This document shows positions 14,001 to 25,688 of a stretch of DNA of 64,000 nucleotides, one piece after another; within the stretch, counting starts at the first letter, position 1, and every line of letters begins with the position of its first letter. The position numbers and the translations under genes are program-made. The notes beneath the pieces were generated by a model, which searched no databases, had not been told where the DNA came from, and saw only the letters and a program-made list of their open reading frames with translations. Origin of the DNA: Euglena gracilis (Eukaryota; Euglenida; Euglenophyceae; Euglenales); NCBI GenBank assembly GCA_039621445.1, contig CP154954.1, positions 67,180,714 through 67,244,713 of the forward strand, written 5' to 3'.

Positions 14001-15462
14001 CCACCCCGCCACACCCCCGGTCCTGCAGTTGCTCCCCACGCCAAGCGTGACGGGGACACCGAGAAAGGTCCGCCAAGGTCCGTCCACACCCCGGCGACGA
14101 GCCACACCCCAACCCCCCGGCTCGCCAACCGGGCACCCAGCATGCCCATACAGACGCTATCAGGCGCGCTACGAATCTCATTTGCGGCATCAAAGAGGAG
14201 TGGCAAGCGGGGGCTCATCATTGGCTGCAGGGCGACGAAAGCCTGGCGGAGACAACCGAGCGCAGCGCACAACCACCGCCCCATGCACATCCGTCAGCCC
14301 AACAGGGAACAAAAGCAATAATCACACCGGCGTCATCGAGCTGGGTTAGAATGGGGTCATCATGTTTCAGTGCCAGCACAGGCATTCAGTCGGGGACAGG
14401 GGTGGAGGGAGGATGAAAAAAACAACCGGCAGAACCTCCCGTGCGTCTGCCATGCTTTTCGGACGACATGCTGCCAAGGCTGGGCAGCGGCGTATACGCA
14501 GTGGCATGGGCTGCAAACTGCGTGCCGCATTGCTGCAAAAACCGCGCACCCCCGGGACACCCCGCCACACCCCCGGTCCTGCAGTTGCTCCCCACGCCAA
14601 GCGTGACGGGGACACCGAGAAAGGTCCGCCAAGGTCCGTCCACACCCCGGCGACGAGCCACACCCCAACCCCCCGGCTCGCCAACCGGGCACCCAGCATG
14701 CCCATACAGACGCTATCAGGCGCGCTACGAATCTCATTTGCGGCATCAAAGAGGAGTGGCAAGCAGGGGCTCATCATTGGCTGCAGGGTGACGAAAGCCT
14801 GGCGGAGACAACCAAGCGCAGCGCACAACCACCGCCCCATGCACATCCGTCAGCCCAACAGGGAACAAAAGCAATAATCACACCGGCGTCATCGAGCTGG
14901 GTTAGAATGGGGTCATCATGTTTCAATGCCAGTACAGGCATTCAATCGGGGACAGGGGTGGAGGGAGGATGAAAAAAACAACACGTGCGTCTGCCATGCT
15001 TTTCGGACGACATGCTGCCAAGGCTGGGCAGCGGCGTATACGCAGTGACATGGGCTGCAAACTGCGTGCCGCATTGCCTGCAAAAACCGCGCACCCCCGA
15101 GACACCCCGCCACACCCCCGGTCCTGCAGTTGCTCCCCACGCCAAGCGTGACGGGGACACCGAGAAAGGTCCGCCAAGGTCCGTCCACACCCCGGCGACG
15201 AGCCATGCCCCAACCCCCCGGCTCGCCAACCGGGCAGCCAGCATGCCCAAACAGACGCTATCAGGCGCGCTACGAATCTCATCTGCGGCATCAAAGAGGA
15301 GTGGCAAGCGGGGGCTCATCATTGGCTGCAGGGCGACGAAAGCCTGGCGGAGACAACCGAGCGCAGCGCACAACCACCGCCCCACGCACATCCGTCAGCC
15401 CAACAGGGAACAAAAGCAATAATCACACCAGCGTCATCGAGCTGGGTTAGAATGGGGTCATC

Positions 15463-15976
15463 ATGTTTCAGTGCCAGCACAGGCATTCAGTCGGGGACAG
15501 GGGTGGAGGGAGGATGAAAAAAACAATCGGCAGAACCTCCCGTGCGTCTGCCATGCTTTTCGGACGACATGCTGCCAAGGCTGGGCAGCGGCGTATACGC
15601 AGTGGCATGGGCTGCAAACTGCGTGCACACCCCCGTCCTGCAGTTGCTCCCCACGCCAAGCGTGACGGGGACACCGAGAAAGGTCCGCCAAGGTCCGTCC
15701 ACACCCCGGCGACGAGCCACACCCCAACCCCCCGGCTCGCCAACCGGGCACCCAGCATGCCCATACAGACGCTATCAGGCGCGCTACGAATCTCATTTGC
15801 GGCATCAAAGAGGAGTGGCAAGCAGGGGCTCATCATTGGCTGCAGGGTGACGAAAGCCTGGCGGAGACAACCGAGCGCAGCGCACAACCACCGCCCCATG
15901 CACATCCGTCAGCCCAACAGGGAACAAAAGCAATAATCACACCGGCGTCATCGAGCTGGGTTAGAATGGGGTCATC
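15463..15976. repeat. Satellite unit with a 42 bp internal deletion
   Basis: A long-type unit only 514 bp long. The GCCGCATTGC to CCGCCA segment is missing after CTGCGTGC. The deletion is 14 codons long and leaves the unit's main plus-strand frame open. Confidence 0.9.
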
Positions 15977-18900
15977 ATGTTTCAATGCCAGTACAGGCAT
16001 TCAATCGGGGACAGGGGTGGAGGGAGGATGAAAAAAACAACACGTGCGTCTGCCATGCTTTTCGGACGACATGCTGCCAAGGCTGGGCAGCGGCGTATAC
16101 GCAGTGACATGGGCTGCAAACTGCGTGCCGCATTGCCTGCAAAAACCGCGCACCCCCGAGACACCCCGCCACACCCCCGGTCCTGCAGTTGCTCCCCACG
16201 CCAAGCGTGACGGGGACACCGAGAAAGGTCCGCCAAGGTCCGTCCACACCCCGGCGACGAGCCATGCCCCAACCCCCCGGCTCGCCAACCGGGCAGCCAG
16301 CATGCCCATACAGACGCTATCAGGCGCGCTACGAATCTCATCTGCGGCATCAAAGAGGAGTGGCAAGCGGGGGCTCATCATTGGCTGCAGGGCGACGAAA
16401 GCCTGGCGGAGACAACCGAGCGCAGCGCACAACCACCGCCCCACGCACATCCGTCAGCCCAACAGGGAACAAAAGCAATAATCACACCGGCGTCATCGAG
16501 CTGGGTTAGAATGGGGTCATCATGTTTCAGTGCCAGCACAGGCATTCAGTCGGGGACAGGGGTGGAGGGAGGATGAAAAAAACAATCGACAGAACCTCCC
16601 GTGCGTCTGCCATGCTTTTCGGACGACATGCTGCCAAGGCTGGGCAGCGGCGTATACGCAGTGGCATGGGCTGCAAACTGCGTGCCGCATTGCTGCAAAA
16701 ACCGCGCACCCCCGAGACACCCCGCCACACCCCCGGTCCTGCAGTTGCTCCCCACGCCAAGCGTGACGGGGACACCGAGAAAGGTCCGCCAAGGTCCGTC
16801 CACACCCCGGCGACGAGCCACACCCCAACCCCCCGGCTCGCCAACCGGGCACCCAGCATGCCCATACAGACGCTATCAGGCGCGCTACGAATCTCATTTG
16901 CGGCATCAAAGAGGAGTGGCAAGCGGGGGCTCATCATTGGCTGCAGGGTGACGAAAGCCTGGCGGAGACAACCGAGCGCAGCGCACAACCACCGCCCCAT
17001 GCACATCCGTCAGCCCAACAGGGAACAAAAGCAATAATCACACCGGCGTCATCGAGCTGGGTTAGAATGGGGTCATCATGTTTCAGTGCCAGCACAGGCA
17101 TTCAGTCGGGGACAGGGGTGGAGGGAGGATGAGAAAAACAACCGGCAGAACCTCCCGTGCGTCTGCCATGCTTTTCGGACGACATGCTGCCAAGGCTGGG
17201 CAGCGGCGTATACGCAGTGGCATGGGCTGCAAACTGCGTGCCGCATTGCTGCAAAAACCGCGCACCCCCGGGACACCCCGCCACACCCCCGGTCCTGCAG
17301 TTGCTCCCCACGTCAAGCGTGACGGGGACACCGAGAAAGGTCCGCCAAGGTCCGTCCACACCCCGGCGACGAGCCACACCCCAACCCCCCGGCTCGCCAA
17401 CCGGGCACCCAGCATGCCCATACAGACGCTATCAGGCGCGCTACGAATCTCATCTGTGGCATCAAAGAGGAGTGGCAAGCGGGGGCTCATCATTGGCTGC
17501 AGGGCGACGAAAGCCTGGCGGAGACAACCGAGCGCAGCGCACAACCACCGCCCCACGCACATCCGTCAGCCCAACAGGGAACAAAAGCAATAATCACACC
17601 GGCGTCATCGAGCTGGGTTAGAATGGGGTCATCATGTTTCAGTGCCAGCACAGGCATTCAGTCGGGGACAGGGGTGGAGGGAGGATGAAAAAAACAATCG
17701 ACAGAACCTCCCGTGCGTCTGCCATGCTTTTCGGACGACATGCTGCCAAGGCTGGGCAGCGGCGTATACGCAGTGGCATGGGCTGCAAACTGCGTGCCGC
17801 ATTGCTGCAAAAACCGCGCACCCCCGGGACACCCCGCCACACCCCCGTCCTGCAGTTGCTCCCCACGCCAAGCGTGACGGGGACACCGAGAAAGGTCCGC
17901 CAAGGTCCGTCCACACCCCGGCGACGAGCCACACCCCAACCCCCCGGCTCGCCAACCGGGCACCCAGCATGCCCATACAGACGCTATCAGGCGCGCTACG
18001 AATCTCATTTGCGGCATCAAAGAGGAGTGGCAAGCAGGGGCTCATCATTGGCTGCAGGGTGACGAAAGCCTGGCGGAGACAACCAAGCGCAGCGCACAAC
18101 CACCGCCCCATGCACATCCGTCAGCCCAACAGGGAACAAAAGCAATAATCACACCGGCGTCATCGAGCTGGGTTAGAATGGGGTCATCATGTTTCAATGC
18201 CAGTACAGGCATTCAATCGGGGACAGGGGTGGAGGGAGGATGAAAAAAACAACACGTGCGTCTGCCATGCCTTTCGGACGACATGCTGCCAAGGCTGGGC
18301 AGCGGCGTATACGCAGTGACATGGGCTGCAAACTGCGTGCCGCATTGCCTGCAAAAACCGCGCACCCCCGGGACACCCCGCCACACCCCCGTCCTGCAGT
18401 TGCTCCCCACGTCAAGCGTGACGGGGACACCGAGAAAGGTCCGCCAAGGTCCGTCCACACCCCGGCGACGAGCCATGCCCCAACCCCCCGGCTCGCCAAC
18501 CGGGCAGCCAGCATGCCCAAACAGACGCTATCAGGCGCGCTACGAATCTCATCTGTGGCATCAAAGAGGAGTGGCAAGCAGGGGCTCATCATTGGCTGCA
18601 GGGCGACGAAAGCCTGGCGGAGACAACCGAGCGCAGCGCACAACCACCGCCCCACGCACATCCGTCAGCCCAACAGGGAACAAAAGCAATAATCACACCG
18701 GCGTCATCGAGCTGGGTTAGAATGGGGTCATCATGTTTCAATGCCAGTACAGGCATTCAATCGGGGACAGGGGTGGAGGGAGGATGAAAAAAACAACACG
18801 TGCGTCTGCCATGCCTTTCGGACGACATGCTGCCAAGGCTGGGCAGCGGCGTATACGCAGTGAATGGGCTCATGGGCTGCAGACTGCGTGCCGCATTGCC

Positions 18901-19186
18901 TGCAAAAACTGCGCACCCCCGAGACACCCCGCCACACCCCCGTCCTGCAGTTGCTCCCCACGCCAAGCGTGACGGGGACACCGAGAAAGGTCCGCCAAGG
19001 TCCGTCCACACCCCGGCGACGAGCCACACCCCAACCCCCCGGCTCGCCAACCGGACACCCAGCATGCCCAAACAGACGCTATCAGGCGCGCTACGAATCT
19101 CATCTGTGGCATCAAAGAGGAGTGGCAAGCGGGGGCTCATCATTGGCTGCAGGGCGACGAAAGCCTGGCTGAGACAACCGAGCGCT

Positions 19187-19953
19187 GTATCGTGGTCTCC
19201 GAAACCTCCAGCTTGCTGGGTAACCGGAATCCCTCATTTCATGTACATCCCGTTCTGCCTTTGTTCCCAGAACTGTTTTAATAATGCGCCTTCCCATCCT
19301 CCTTTTCCATTAAAATTTTTACGCAGCTATCTTGTAGGTGACAATCTACCATGCCCTTCAAACAACGCATTGCATTGTGCAAGCGACGCAAACGCTGGCA
19401 TGGCTGTAAATCCTCCCCATACATCTTCCTCAACTTTTCATTTGTAATTACACTGACACCCCACGTGATGTGTGTGCGGAAAAATATGCACATTCGCAAG
19501 GTTGTGGCTCAGTGTCATAAGCTTCCTTTGAATTCCCCTTGAGAATTCAATTACCTCGCCAAGCTCGTGCTATAATTGATGACAATATTGAAACCCGTTA
19601 TCTCTTGTATTTGGGCAGAGTACACAGCAATGACTAAAATAGTCAAAAATCTGATCGCTGTGCACCAGGAGCAATACATTGTTGAATTCCGGGCAAAAAA
19701 ACCCAATTCCCCCCCCCCCTTGTGTTCAAGACAACCAAAATTTGCTGACCAGAGGGTTTTCTTTTTAGACCCAGGGGTGGAGGGGGGGTCTGGAGCCACC
19801 CAACTTTATTTCACTCGACCCCCCCCCCGGGGGGGCTCCCAGCCCCGATTTGGGCTGCTGGCTGGATTTGAGCTGCTGGTTGGCTGGACCCCCCCCCCCG
19901 GGATGGGGTCCCCTCCAGCTTAAGAAATCCCCTGATACCCACTCGGCCCGACC
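19187..19953. other. Unique sequence to the right of the satellite, no gene seen
   Basis: The array stops abruptly and is followed by ordinary mixed sequence to about 19700, then by G/C runs. A plus-strand frame from the last satellite unit reads through to 19447 but is a fusion of satellite and flank. No target duplication or telomeric repeat marks the junction. Confidence 0.6.
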
Positions 19954-20458
19954 CCCCCGGGCAGGGATGGATGGGAAGCCTTGAGGGGGGGGGGGTCGGA
20001 CCCCCCCCTCCTACCTCGAAACTGAGGGGGGGGCCGAAAATTTTGACATTTCATGCACGGGCAAAGGGCCTGAAATCGGGTCGAAATCGGTCAAAAATCC
20101 CCGATTTTTCTTTGAAAATAGATCCGAAAATGCTCATTTTTTGAAATTTTTTGAAAAAATTTTTTGGGGAAAACACCAACTCAAAAAAAATGGGCAATAT
20201 GTCCAAAAGTCAGCAAAAAGGGGTGGTTTTGCTCATTTTCCGGCGCGCAGCGCCGGAAGAAAATTTTCTGGTATTTTTGGCACCTGTCAAGGAGGGGGGG
20301 TGGGGGGTCCGGACCCCCCCTCCCAACATCTAGGGGGGGGGGTGGTCCGGACCCCCTCCAACCACCTTACCCCCCAGCCAGGGGGGGGGGTCGGGCCCCC
20401 CCCCCCCCTACCGCCTACCTCAATACCGAAGGGTTTCTCATCCATCCCTGCCCCCGGG
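19954..20458. mobile_element. hAT-like miniature element, family 1, with 8-bp target duplication
   Basis: The element proper is 19962-20450 (489 bp). Its left end reads CAGGGATGGATGGGAAGCC and its right end, reverse-complemented, reads CAGGGATGGATGAGAAACC, so 17 of 19 match. It is flanked by identical octamers CCCCCGGG at 19954-19961 and 20451-20458. CAGGG-type ends with 8-bp duplications are typical of the hAT superfamily (Ac ends are similar). The interior holds G/C runs and the GC hairpin CCGGCGCGCAGCGCCGG, and no transposase, so it would need an enzyme supplied in trans. The octamer is low complexity, which weakens this copy slightly; the second copy at 35218 removes most doubt. Confidence 0.85.
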
Positions 20459-20519
20459 GGTCAGCCCAGACCCACCCATCCACCCCCCCCGGATCACAAA
20501 ACTTAAAAAAAATCTCCAT

Positions 20520-20880
20520 TGCTGACCCTCATTAACCAAATCGATCCTTCAACTTACATGATTGGAATGGAGGCATTTTCAACAGGCACAGAGAAACAGG
20601 CGCATGAGAAAAAAGGAAAACTGCACACACCAAATATGCCCCCATACAAGGCATCATCAATGGTGGAGGCAAAGCGGGTGTCTGCCTTGTAGCTATATTG
20701 AGAACCCCAGTGCCCAAATATTGCGTCGCATGAGGCGGAGGCAGAAGAAGATGCTTCCTGTGACATGGGGTAAAATAAATGTGAGGAGAGGGGGTGCAAA
20801 AACGTTGGAGTGCTACATTGGAGTGGCAGACATGGACCACCACGAGGTATTGCAAAAATTGGTGCCCCCACTCAAATTCA
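20520..20880. other. Single-copy segment without a recognised gene
   Basis: Both strands have open frames of about 100 codons with no recognisable motif. I see no splice structure or homology here. Confidence 0.4.
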
Positions 20881-20888
20881 TCCCCCCA

Positions 20889-21070
20889 CGGGGACAGATG
20901 GGAAGCCTTGAGGGAGCGTTGAGAGGGGGTCGGACCTCCCCTCCCGACACGGGGGGGGGGGAGTCGGACCCCCCTCCTTCCTCAAAACTGAAGGGGGCCC
21001 GGAAATTTTTCGGTTTTCTGGACAGGTAAACGGCCGAAAATCGGGCCAAAAATTGTTCAAAAATCCCCCC
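20889..21070 (+). mobile_element. Truncated copy of the family 1 hAT-like element
   Basis: GACAGATGGGAAGCCTTGAG followed by alternating G and C runs and a FRFSGQ-like AT block parallels the left part of the copies at 19962 and 35218. The first bases of the terminal repeat are mutated and no right end is found, so this is a relic. Confidence 0.6.
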
Positions 21071-21176
21071 CCCCCGAGCACAGCCAGAAATTTCACACTT
21101 TAGGACCGTTTTTCAGGGAAAACCCTCGAAGGATGAAAGGTTTTCAAAAAAGGGGGAGGGTGAGGGTTGGGGGGGG

Positions 21177-21508
21177 GGCACCACCAGGCTTCTTTTTAAC
21201 ACCCCCCGGGGGGGGGGAGGGGGGTCCCCCCACCCAGGGTGGCGCGGGACCCCCCCGGGGAGGGGGGGGGGGGTCCGGGGACCCCCCTAAAATCGGGCCC
21301 GTTAAAGGCAATTTTCAAAAATTTTCGGCGCTTCGCGCCGAAAAGGTATACCCAGCGCCTCCGGCGCGGGACCCCCCCCCGGGGGGGCTCCTGCGCGGGA
21401 CCCCCCCCGCGGGGGGGGGGGGGGGTCCGGCCCGGACCCACCCACCCACCCCCCCTCCCCCCGGGGGGGGGGGGGGTCAGGTGACTTAAAAAGAAGCCTG
21501 GGCACCCC
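21177..21508. mobile_element. hAT-like miniature element, family 2, intact copy
   Basis: The element is 21185-21500 (316 bp). CAGGCTTCTTTTTAA opens it and TTAAAAAGAAGCCTG closes it, a perfect 15-bp inverted repeat. Flanking octamers GGCACCAC and GGCACCCC agree at 7 of 8 positions. The interior contains the hairpin GGCGCTTCGCGCC and the uninterrupted site GGGTGGCGCGGGACC. That site is the exact place where, in the copy at 35162-38021, a family 1 element has inserted. There is no coding capacity. Confidence 0.85.
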
Positions 21509-21995
21509 CCCCCCCCGGGCACAACCAAAAACCCATTTTTGCCATCTCCCCTGGAAAAAATGGTTCCCGCACTTTTTTTTGACCCCACAAGTGACCCCAA
21601 AGCACATTCCACAGCGATTCCGAAAATGAACACACAAACAAGGAAAAAAAATTCAGGTTTACCCCCACTCCTCCGGGGGCACCCATTTTTGCAGTGTATG
21701 GTGCACTGACTGACACCCAGCCCATTCTCAGCGCAACAGCCGACGAACCGCTGATCACACGAGCCCCCTCCCACACCTGGCTTTCCGTCAGGCTTTCCTC
21801 CACAAGGGCGTCGCAATGCTGGGGGGAGGGGTTGTAGAACCAGGTCATCGATTGGGACGGCGTTGGGGGTCCCAGGTCGATCGCCCCGGCTTCTCCCCCC
21901 GGGGCCAAGGGCCGAAAAGAAAACTTTGCTTCAAGGATGCTGAGCAGGGGATGCGGTTGGGAAACGAGTGGCAAATGTCTGAAAATGAAGAACAG
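21509..21995. other. No gene recognised
   Basis: Mixed sequence with short open frames on both strands. None shows a motif or a consistent intron structure. Confidence 0.4.
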
Positions 21996-22004
21996 AAAAT
22001 TTTT

Positions 22005-22270
22005 TGCTGACCCCGGGGGTGAAGGGTCACTTCCAACTTCCAAAAACCAATCAGTCACTTTTTTCAGAAAACCAGTCAGTCACTACCCCTGGGGGGGGGG
22101 GGGGCAGCCACTCTGGAACCGAAGGGAAATTTGACCACAAACGTGACCTGGCACCGGCACCTTCGGCCGAGTCACTTTAGTGGCTTTTTTGCCAACCCCA
22201 CCACCAGGGGGGTCCGGGCCAAACCATTCAATCAATGTGAAAAAATCAGTCACCCCCCCCCCCGGGGGGA
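22005..22270. repeat. Dispersed repeat with ACCAGTCAGTCAC direct repeats, copy 1
   Basis: Blocks AAAACCAGTCAGTCAC and related forms recur beside C/G runs and a CACCTTCGG hairpin core. The same arrangement occurs at 32520-32760. The outer ends are a weak inverted pair built on CCCCGGGGGTGA. Probably a non-autonomous element; exact ends and a target duplication were not resolved. Confidence 0.55.
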
Positions 22271-22295
22271 ACACCAGAAAGAAGACACAGACAAA

Positions 22296-22694
22296 TTAAC
22301 TGTGTGCGCGATCAAAATACCTCTGATGACGCCTAATTGAACGGAGTTGGAAAAACGATGCTATTTTTATGCCATTTTTTGAAAGACCTCCAAAAAAAGC
22401 AACCAACCCAGAGCTGAGGGAAATAATGAAATTGAAATTTTCTTCTGCTTTTACCACTCCCACTGTGGTCCATCCATTAACCCCACCTGATGGATTAGGA
22501 GCTCTAAAAGAGATGGTGGACCATTTGTGAAATGTCACAAACCCTTTTCCTTTGGCAACTGATAATCCCTTCCTTCGGCACATTTTCCACAACTCATGGT
22601 AAACAAGCACTTCCATTCGGCCTTGTCTGACGTTGATACGTCCGCCTGCACAGAGACCACTGGGGGCAACGAGGCTTGCTGGTACTGGGTACAT
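22296..22694 (-). other. Protein-like open frame, 132 codons, unknown
   Basis: The middle part (from about 22640 down to 22420) has a mixed, non-repetitive composition and could be an exon. The ends run into low-complexity sequence. No domain recognised, and it could be a chance frame. Confidence 0.2.
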
Positions 22695-22699
22695 GCCCT

Positions 22700-23840
22700 T
22701 TCATGTGGACACCTTTGGAGTTGGCACCCCACTCAAATTGAGACTCGGATACAGGTTGAGCTTTGGGACCCTGGAAATCCCCCAGAGGTTTTTTTACAAC
22801 CCAAGAAGGCAGGGGGATCGGCAGCCGCCCAACCACCACTGTGGCAGGGATCAGGGGGACCAAAAACCCTTTGCAACAACTTGGCAAACGAAGGCACCAG
22901 AAGTCCAGAAAAGGCCATTTTTGGGCACTTTTTGGCCCCCTCCCCTCCCCAGGGTTGGTCAATTTCAGCCTGGCACTGAAAAGAGGAATTTGACCTTTTG
23001 GGGGGGTCCCGGCTGCCCCCCAAGGGTCAGTCCGGACCCACCTGGCACGTGGGGGGGGGGGGGGCTCTGGACCCCCCCAACCTAAACCCAATGCACCCTC
23101 CTTAAGAACCCTGCCCCCCCCCAGACGTCCCCCCCCCCGGACCCCCTCCCCCACCCCCTCCCGGGTTTGGAGAATCAATTTTTTTGCTTATTTTTCTGCT
23201 TATTTAGCGCTTATTCCCGCTAATTTTAGCGCTTAGATGGGAATACATTTTAGTGTTTATTCCCCCCTGCCTGAAGCTACCAAATCTCCCATCACATTAT
23301 TGGGATTATGTACTCGCAAAAAGGGTTACCCCCCCCCGTCCACCGACCACCCCTGTATACTGACCGTCATAACCCCCCAAATAATTCCCTCAAATAATGT
23401 TCCCCTCAAAGACCCACTTCCACCACCCAAATACTTTTTATATCCCCTCATTTCCTTGCTGCCCGTCATAGAAAAATGTGTTTTCCGGAGTGTCAGAACC
23501 ATGTTTTCATGCAAATTTTTCATAATTTAAGCCGAGTTCCAATTGAAAGTGGGAGGGAAAAGAACAGATTGAACGTTTCTGAAAACAAATTTGCAACCCA
23601 CCATCGAGCTTGACTGTGTTGAATATCGATACAGTGCACCTCTGGGTCAAAATTTTACCTCAAAATTACAAAAAAATGACAAATGATCACCCCCCCACAA
23701 TAAGACTCCATCCCTTGGGGCATACTGTGGCCCCACATAACATTCATTCCGGGGATATTATTCCCTGGGTGTCCCACTTCTGCCCTGGAGTCAGGCAAGA
23801 ACCCCCCCCCCCCCGGCACCCCTGAGAACTCAAAAATTTT
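22700..23840. other. Homopolymer-rich region, no gene recognised
   Basis: Long G and C runs near 23000-23160 and ordinary AT-richer sequence near 23170-23700. Open frames here on both strands are mutually exclusive and lack motifs. Confidence 0.4.
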
Positions 23841-23841
23841 C

Positions 23842-24490
23842 ATGGGTGACCACATGGGAAACCGTTTAACGTTCACCGTGGGCACCCGTGAACGGAAAGT
23901 GAAAAGAACACCTTTTGTGTTTATCTCTGTCGCTAACATCCATTCGGCGTTTTCGTTTTCCACAGCCATGAAGCGTGCCGTGAACCTGATGAATACTCAG
24001 ATGCCTGATCCCCTACTGTACAAGAATTTGAGGCTGTTTTGCGAACCACAATGTCGTTATCCGGGCCACTGTCCATCGAAAAAATATCTGACACCAAAGC
24101 CAGAAGCTGCAAATGAGCTACCCATTGGAAAGGCCTGACCGGGTGGCCTCCGACAGCATATCCGCATCGGCGGGCAATGGGCCCAGGGCCGAGAGCAAGG
24201 CAGAGGCCAGCGTTGCCGCGATATTGGTGGACTGCCAGGAAAGAGAGGGTTGCGGGGAAGGTTTGCCCCCAAAAAACCATTGAACCAAACAACAAACTCC
24301 CCATTCTCCCCGGGGTCCAACGAACAGCTAAATGGCAACAGTCACCATCCAAGCAGCGGTGTTTGTTGCGACACGTGTTCAAGCAAAACTCCACTTGCAA
24401 TGACAAAATTTGCTTTTCCGAACAGGGTTTCAGTTGGACTGGGGTGTTTGTCGGACACAGGTGGCGCTCTTCACCGTAGATTTGTAAACT
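23842..24490 (+). pseudogene. Broken coding-like region, unknown product
   Basis: Three consecutive stretches read like protein but in different frames. The first is about 23851-24137, with a possible 48-bp intron ending TTTTCCACAG before the CCATGAAGCG at about 23966. The second, about 24124-24297, has composition ERPDRVASDSISASAGNGPR. The third is about 24290-24480. Frame changes fall near short homopolymers, so it may be a decayed gene, a set of exons, or a gene broken by sequence errors. No family was recognised. The minus strand has a competing 194-codon frame with poorer composition. Confidence 0.3.
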
Positions 24491-24592
24491 GACTCCCAAT
24501 TTTGGCGACTGTCCCAAAGTCGGCTGAAACCCCGTGAAAAAAAATTCCAGCCACCGGCTCTATAGCTTAAGTGGAATCCCACCTCTTTGATT

Positions 24593-24716
24593 GCCTCCGC
24601 GGAGGCTCTGCAGAGCCTCTGGGTTACCAGCCTCCACGGAGGCTCCGCGGAGGGTCAGGTGACCAGCCTCCGCTGAGGCTCCCAAGTTTCCAGCCTCCGC
24701 GGAGGCTCAGGTAACC
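24593..24716. repeat. Cluster of GCCTCCGCGGAGGC palindromes
   Basis: Four to five copies of the palindrome GCCTCCGCGGAGGC or single-base variants lie about 35-40 bp apart, each followed by GG or GT-ACC-AG linkers. Each copy can form a strong hairpin. Confidence 0.8.
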
Positions 24717-24789
24717 AATTTTGTCAGAGGATGTTGTGAACATGGAAATGAACGGGGGTTTTTTTGTGTGTGATAAAGAGGATCATTTT

Positions 24790-24870
24790 CTGTGGCGACT
24801 GCAGCTCAGTGGCAGAGCATCCGTTTTCGAACCTGTAGACGCTGTTTCGGCCCATTTTTTTTCCAGTTCA
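24790..24870 (+). pseudogene. tRNA-like sequence, probably a relic or SINE head
   Basis: GCAGCTCAGTGGCAGAGC matches a tRNA D arm with a 4-bp stem (GCTC/GAGC) and a good internal A box. The following anticodon arm does not pair, and the expected T arm is only approximated by GTTTCGGCCC, so a functional tRNA is not supported. Confidence 0.25.
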
Positions 24871-25327
24871 CACAGAGGACGTAACAGAAACTCACGGACA
24901 TTGGAAGACAAGGACTTTGGAAGCCCTCCCCCGCTCCCCAATTACAAAATCCTTTGATGTGACAAAGTTTGGCGGACATGGCGTAATCTGCAAACTGGGA
25001 AATGGTTGGCGAACAAGTTTGGTGGGCATGGCATACGTAGCAAATGGGTAAACGGTGTTGGCAAAATCAAGCGGACATGGCAGTTTTGTGGCAAACGGGG
25101 GGTGGGGGGGTGAGGGGAAAATTTTGTGTTCTTTTCGTGGTGGTGGGGGACAAAATTTAGATTTTTGTAGAGGTATGTGGTAAAAATCAAAAAATAGATC
25201 TGGAAAAAAATTTGTGGGGAAAAAATATCCACAAGTTTTTTTTTGTGGGGGCTGGAGCGAGGCACCTCGGGTCCCCATCCTAATTGGGCGACGTTGCACA
25301 GGAAAGGTCTAACTGTTTGCATGAGAA

Positions 25328-25348
25328 CCTTAACCCTAACCCTACTCC
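25328..25348. repeat. Short telomere-like tract
   Basis: CCTTAACCCTAACCCTACTCC contains about three CCCTAA-type units on the plus strand. It is isolated and too short to be a telomere. Confidence 0.6.
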
Positions 25349-25446
25349 TTCAAATATCCACATCAACTTGGAAATGTTCGACAATTGGTTGGGCCATGGC
25401 TGGCCGCAGCCGAAGGCGATCCAACTACAGCAAGGTGTGTCTCCCT

Positions 25447-25516
25447 GTTGGTTGGAAAAGCAGCCGGCCGCGGCCAGCCACCGTAAGCCGTGGCTGGCCA
25501 CGGCCGGCCAACCAAC
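25447..25516. repeat. Large GC-rich hairpin
   Basis: Arms 25464-25481 (CCGGCCGCGGCCAGCCAC) and 25490-25507 pair with one mismatch around an 8-nt loop. Outer GTTGGTTGG at 25447-25455 pairs with CCAACCAAC at 25508-25516. Confidence 0.75.
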
Positions 25517-25688
25517 CGTGAGACAACCTCCCACGGCAACCCAGGCAACAATCAGCAAACAGGAAAATGATTAAAATTTGAATAAATCAAACATTTCAAA
25601 AATATTACACACAGAAGCTGGAAAACCCCTGTTTTGTATGGATAAAATGTAGAGGCTCCTTTGATAAATTGTGTGATACACTGTCAAA

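Larger units (their letters stand above)
1..19186. repeat. Satellite array, about 545 bp unit, 34 full copies plus two partial copies
   Basis: Units are head to tail. Taking each unit from the conserved ATGTTTCA, starts fall at 87, 637, 1182, 1730, 2274, 2819, 3375, 3919, about 4475, 5032 and so on to 18733. Spacing is mostly 544-545 or 555-557 bp. The array continues beyond the left edge and ends inside the last unit at about 19186, where sequence becomes unique. Two subtypes exist. The short one (544 bp) has ATGAAAAAAACAACACGTGC and TTGCCTGC. The long one (556 bp) carries an extra 12 bp with CGGCAGAACCTCC and has TTGCTGC. Several copies are hybrids with a long-type head and a short-type body, as expected from gene conversion or unequal exchange. 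Unit length is not a multiple of three in the short form and every unit has stops, so this is not a tandem-repeat protein. No rRNA, tRNA or spliced-leader sequence was recognised inside the unit. Confidence 0.97.

Noticed and set aside
20141-20535. Conserved peptide between family 1 copies as a transposase
   Set aside because: The two copies are alike at DNA level in all frames, and the peptide is dominated by homopolymer and A/T-run translation.
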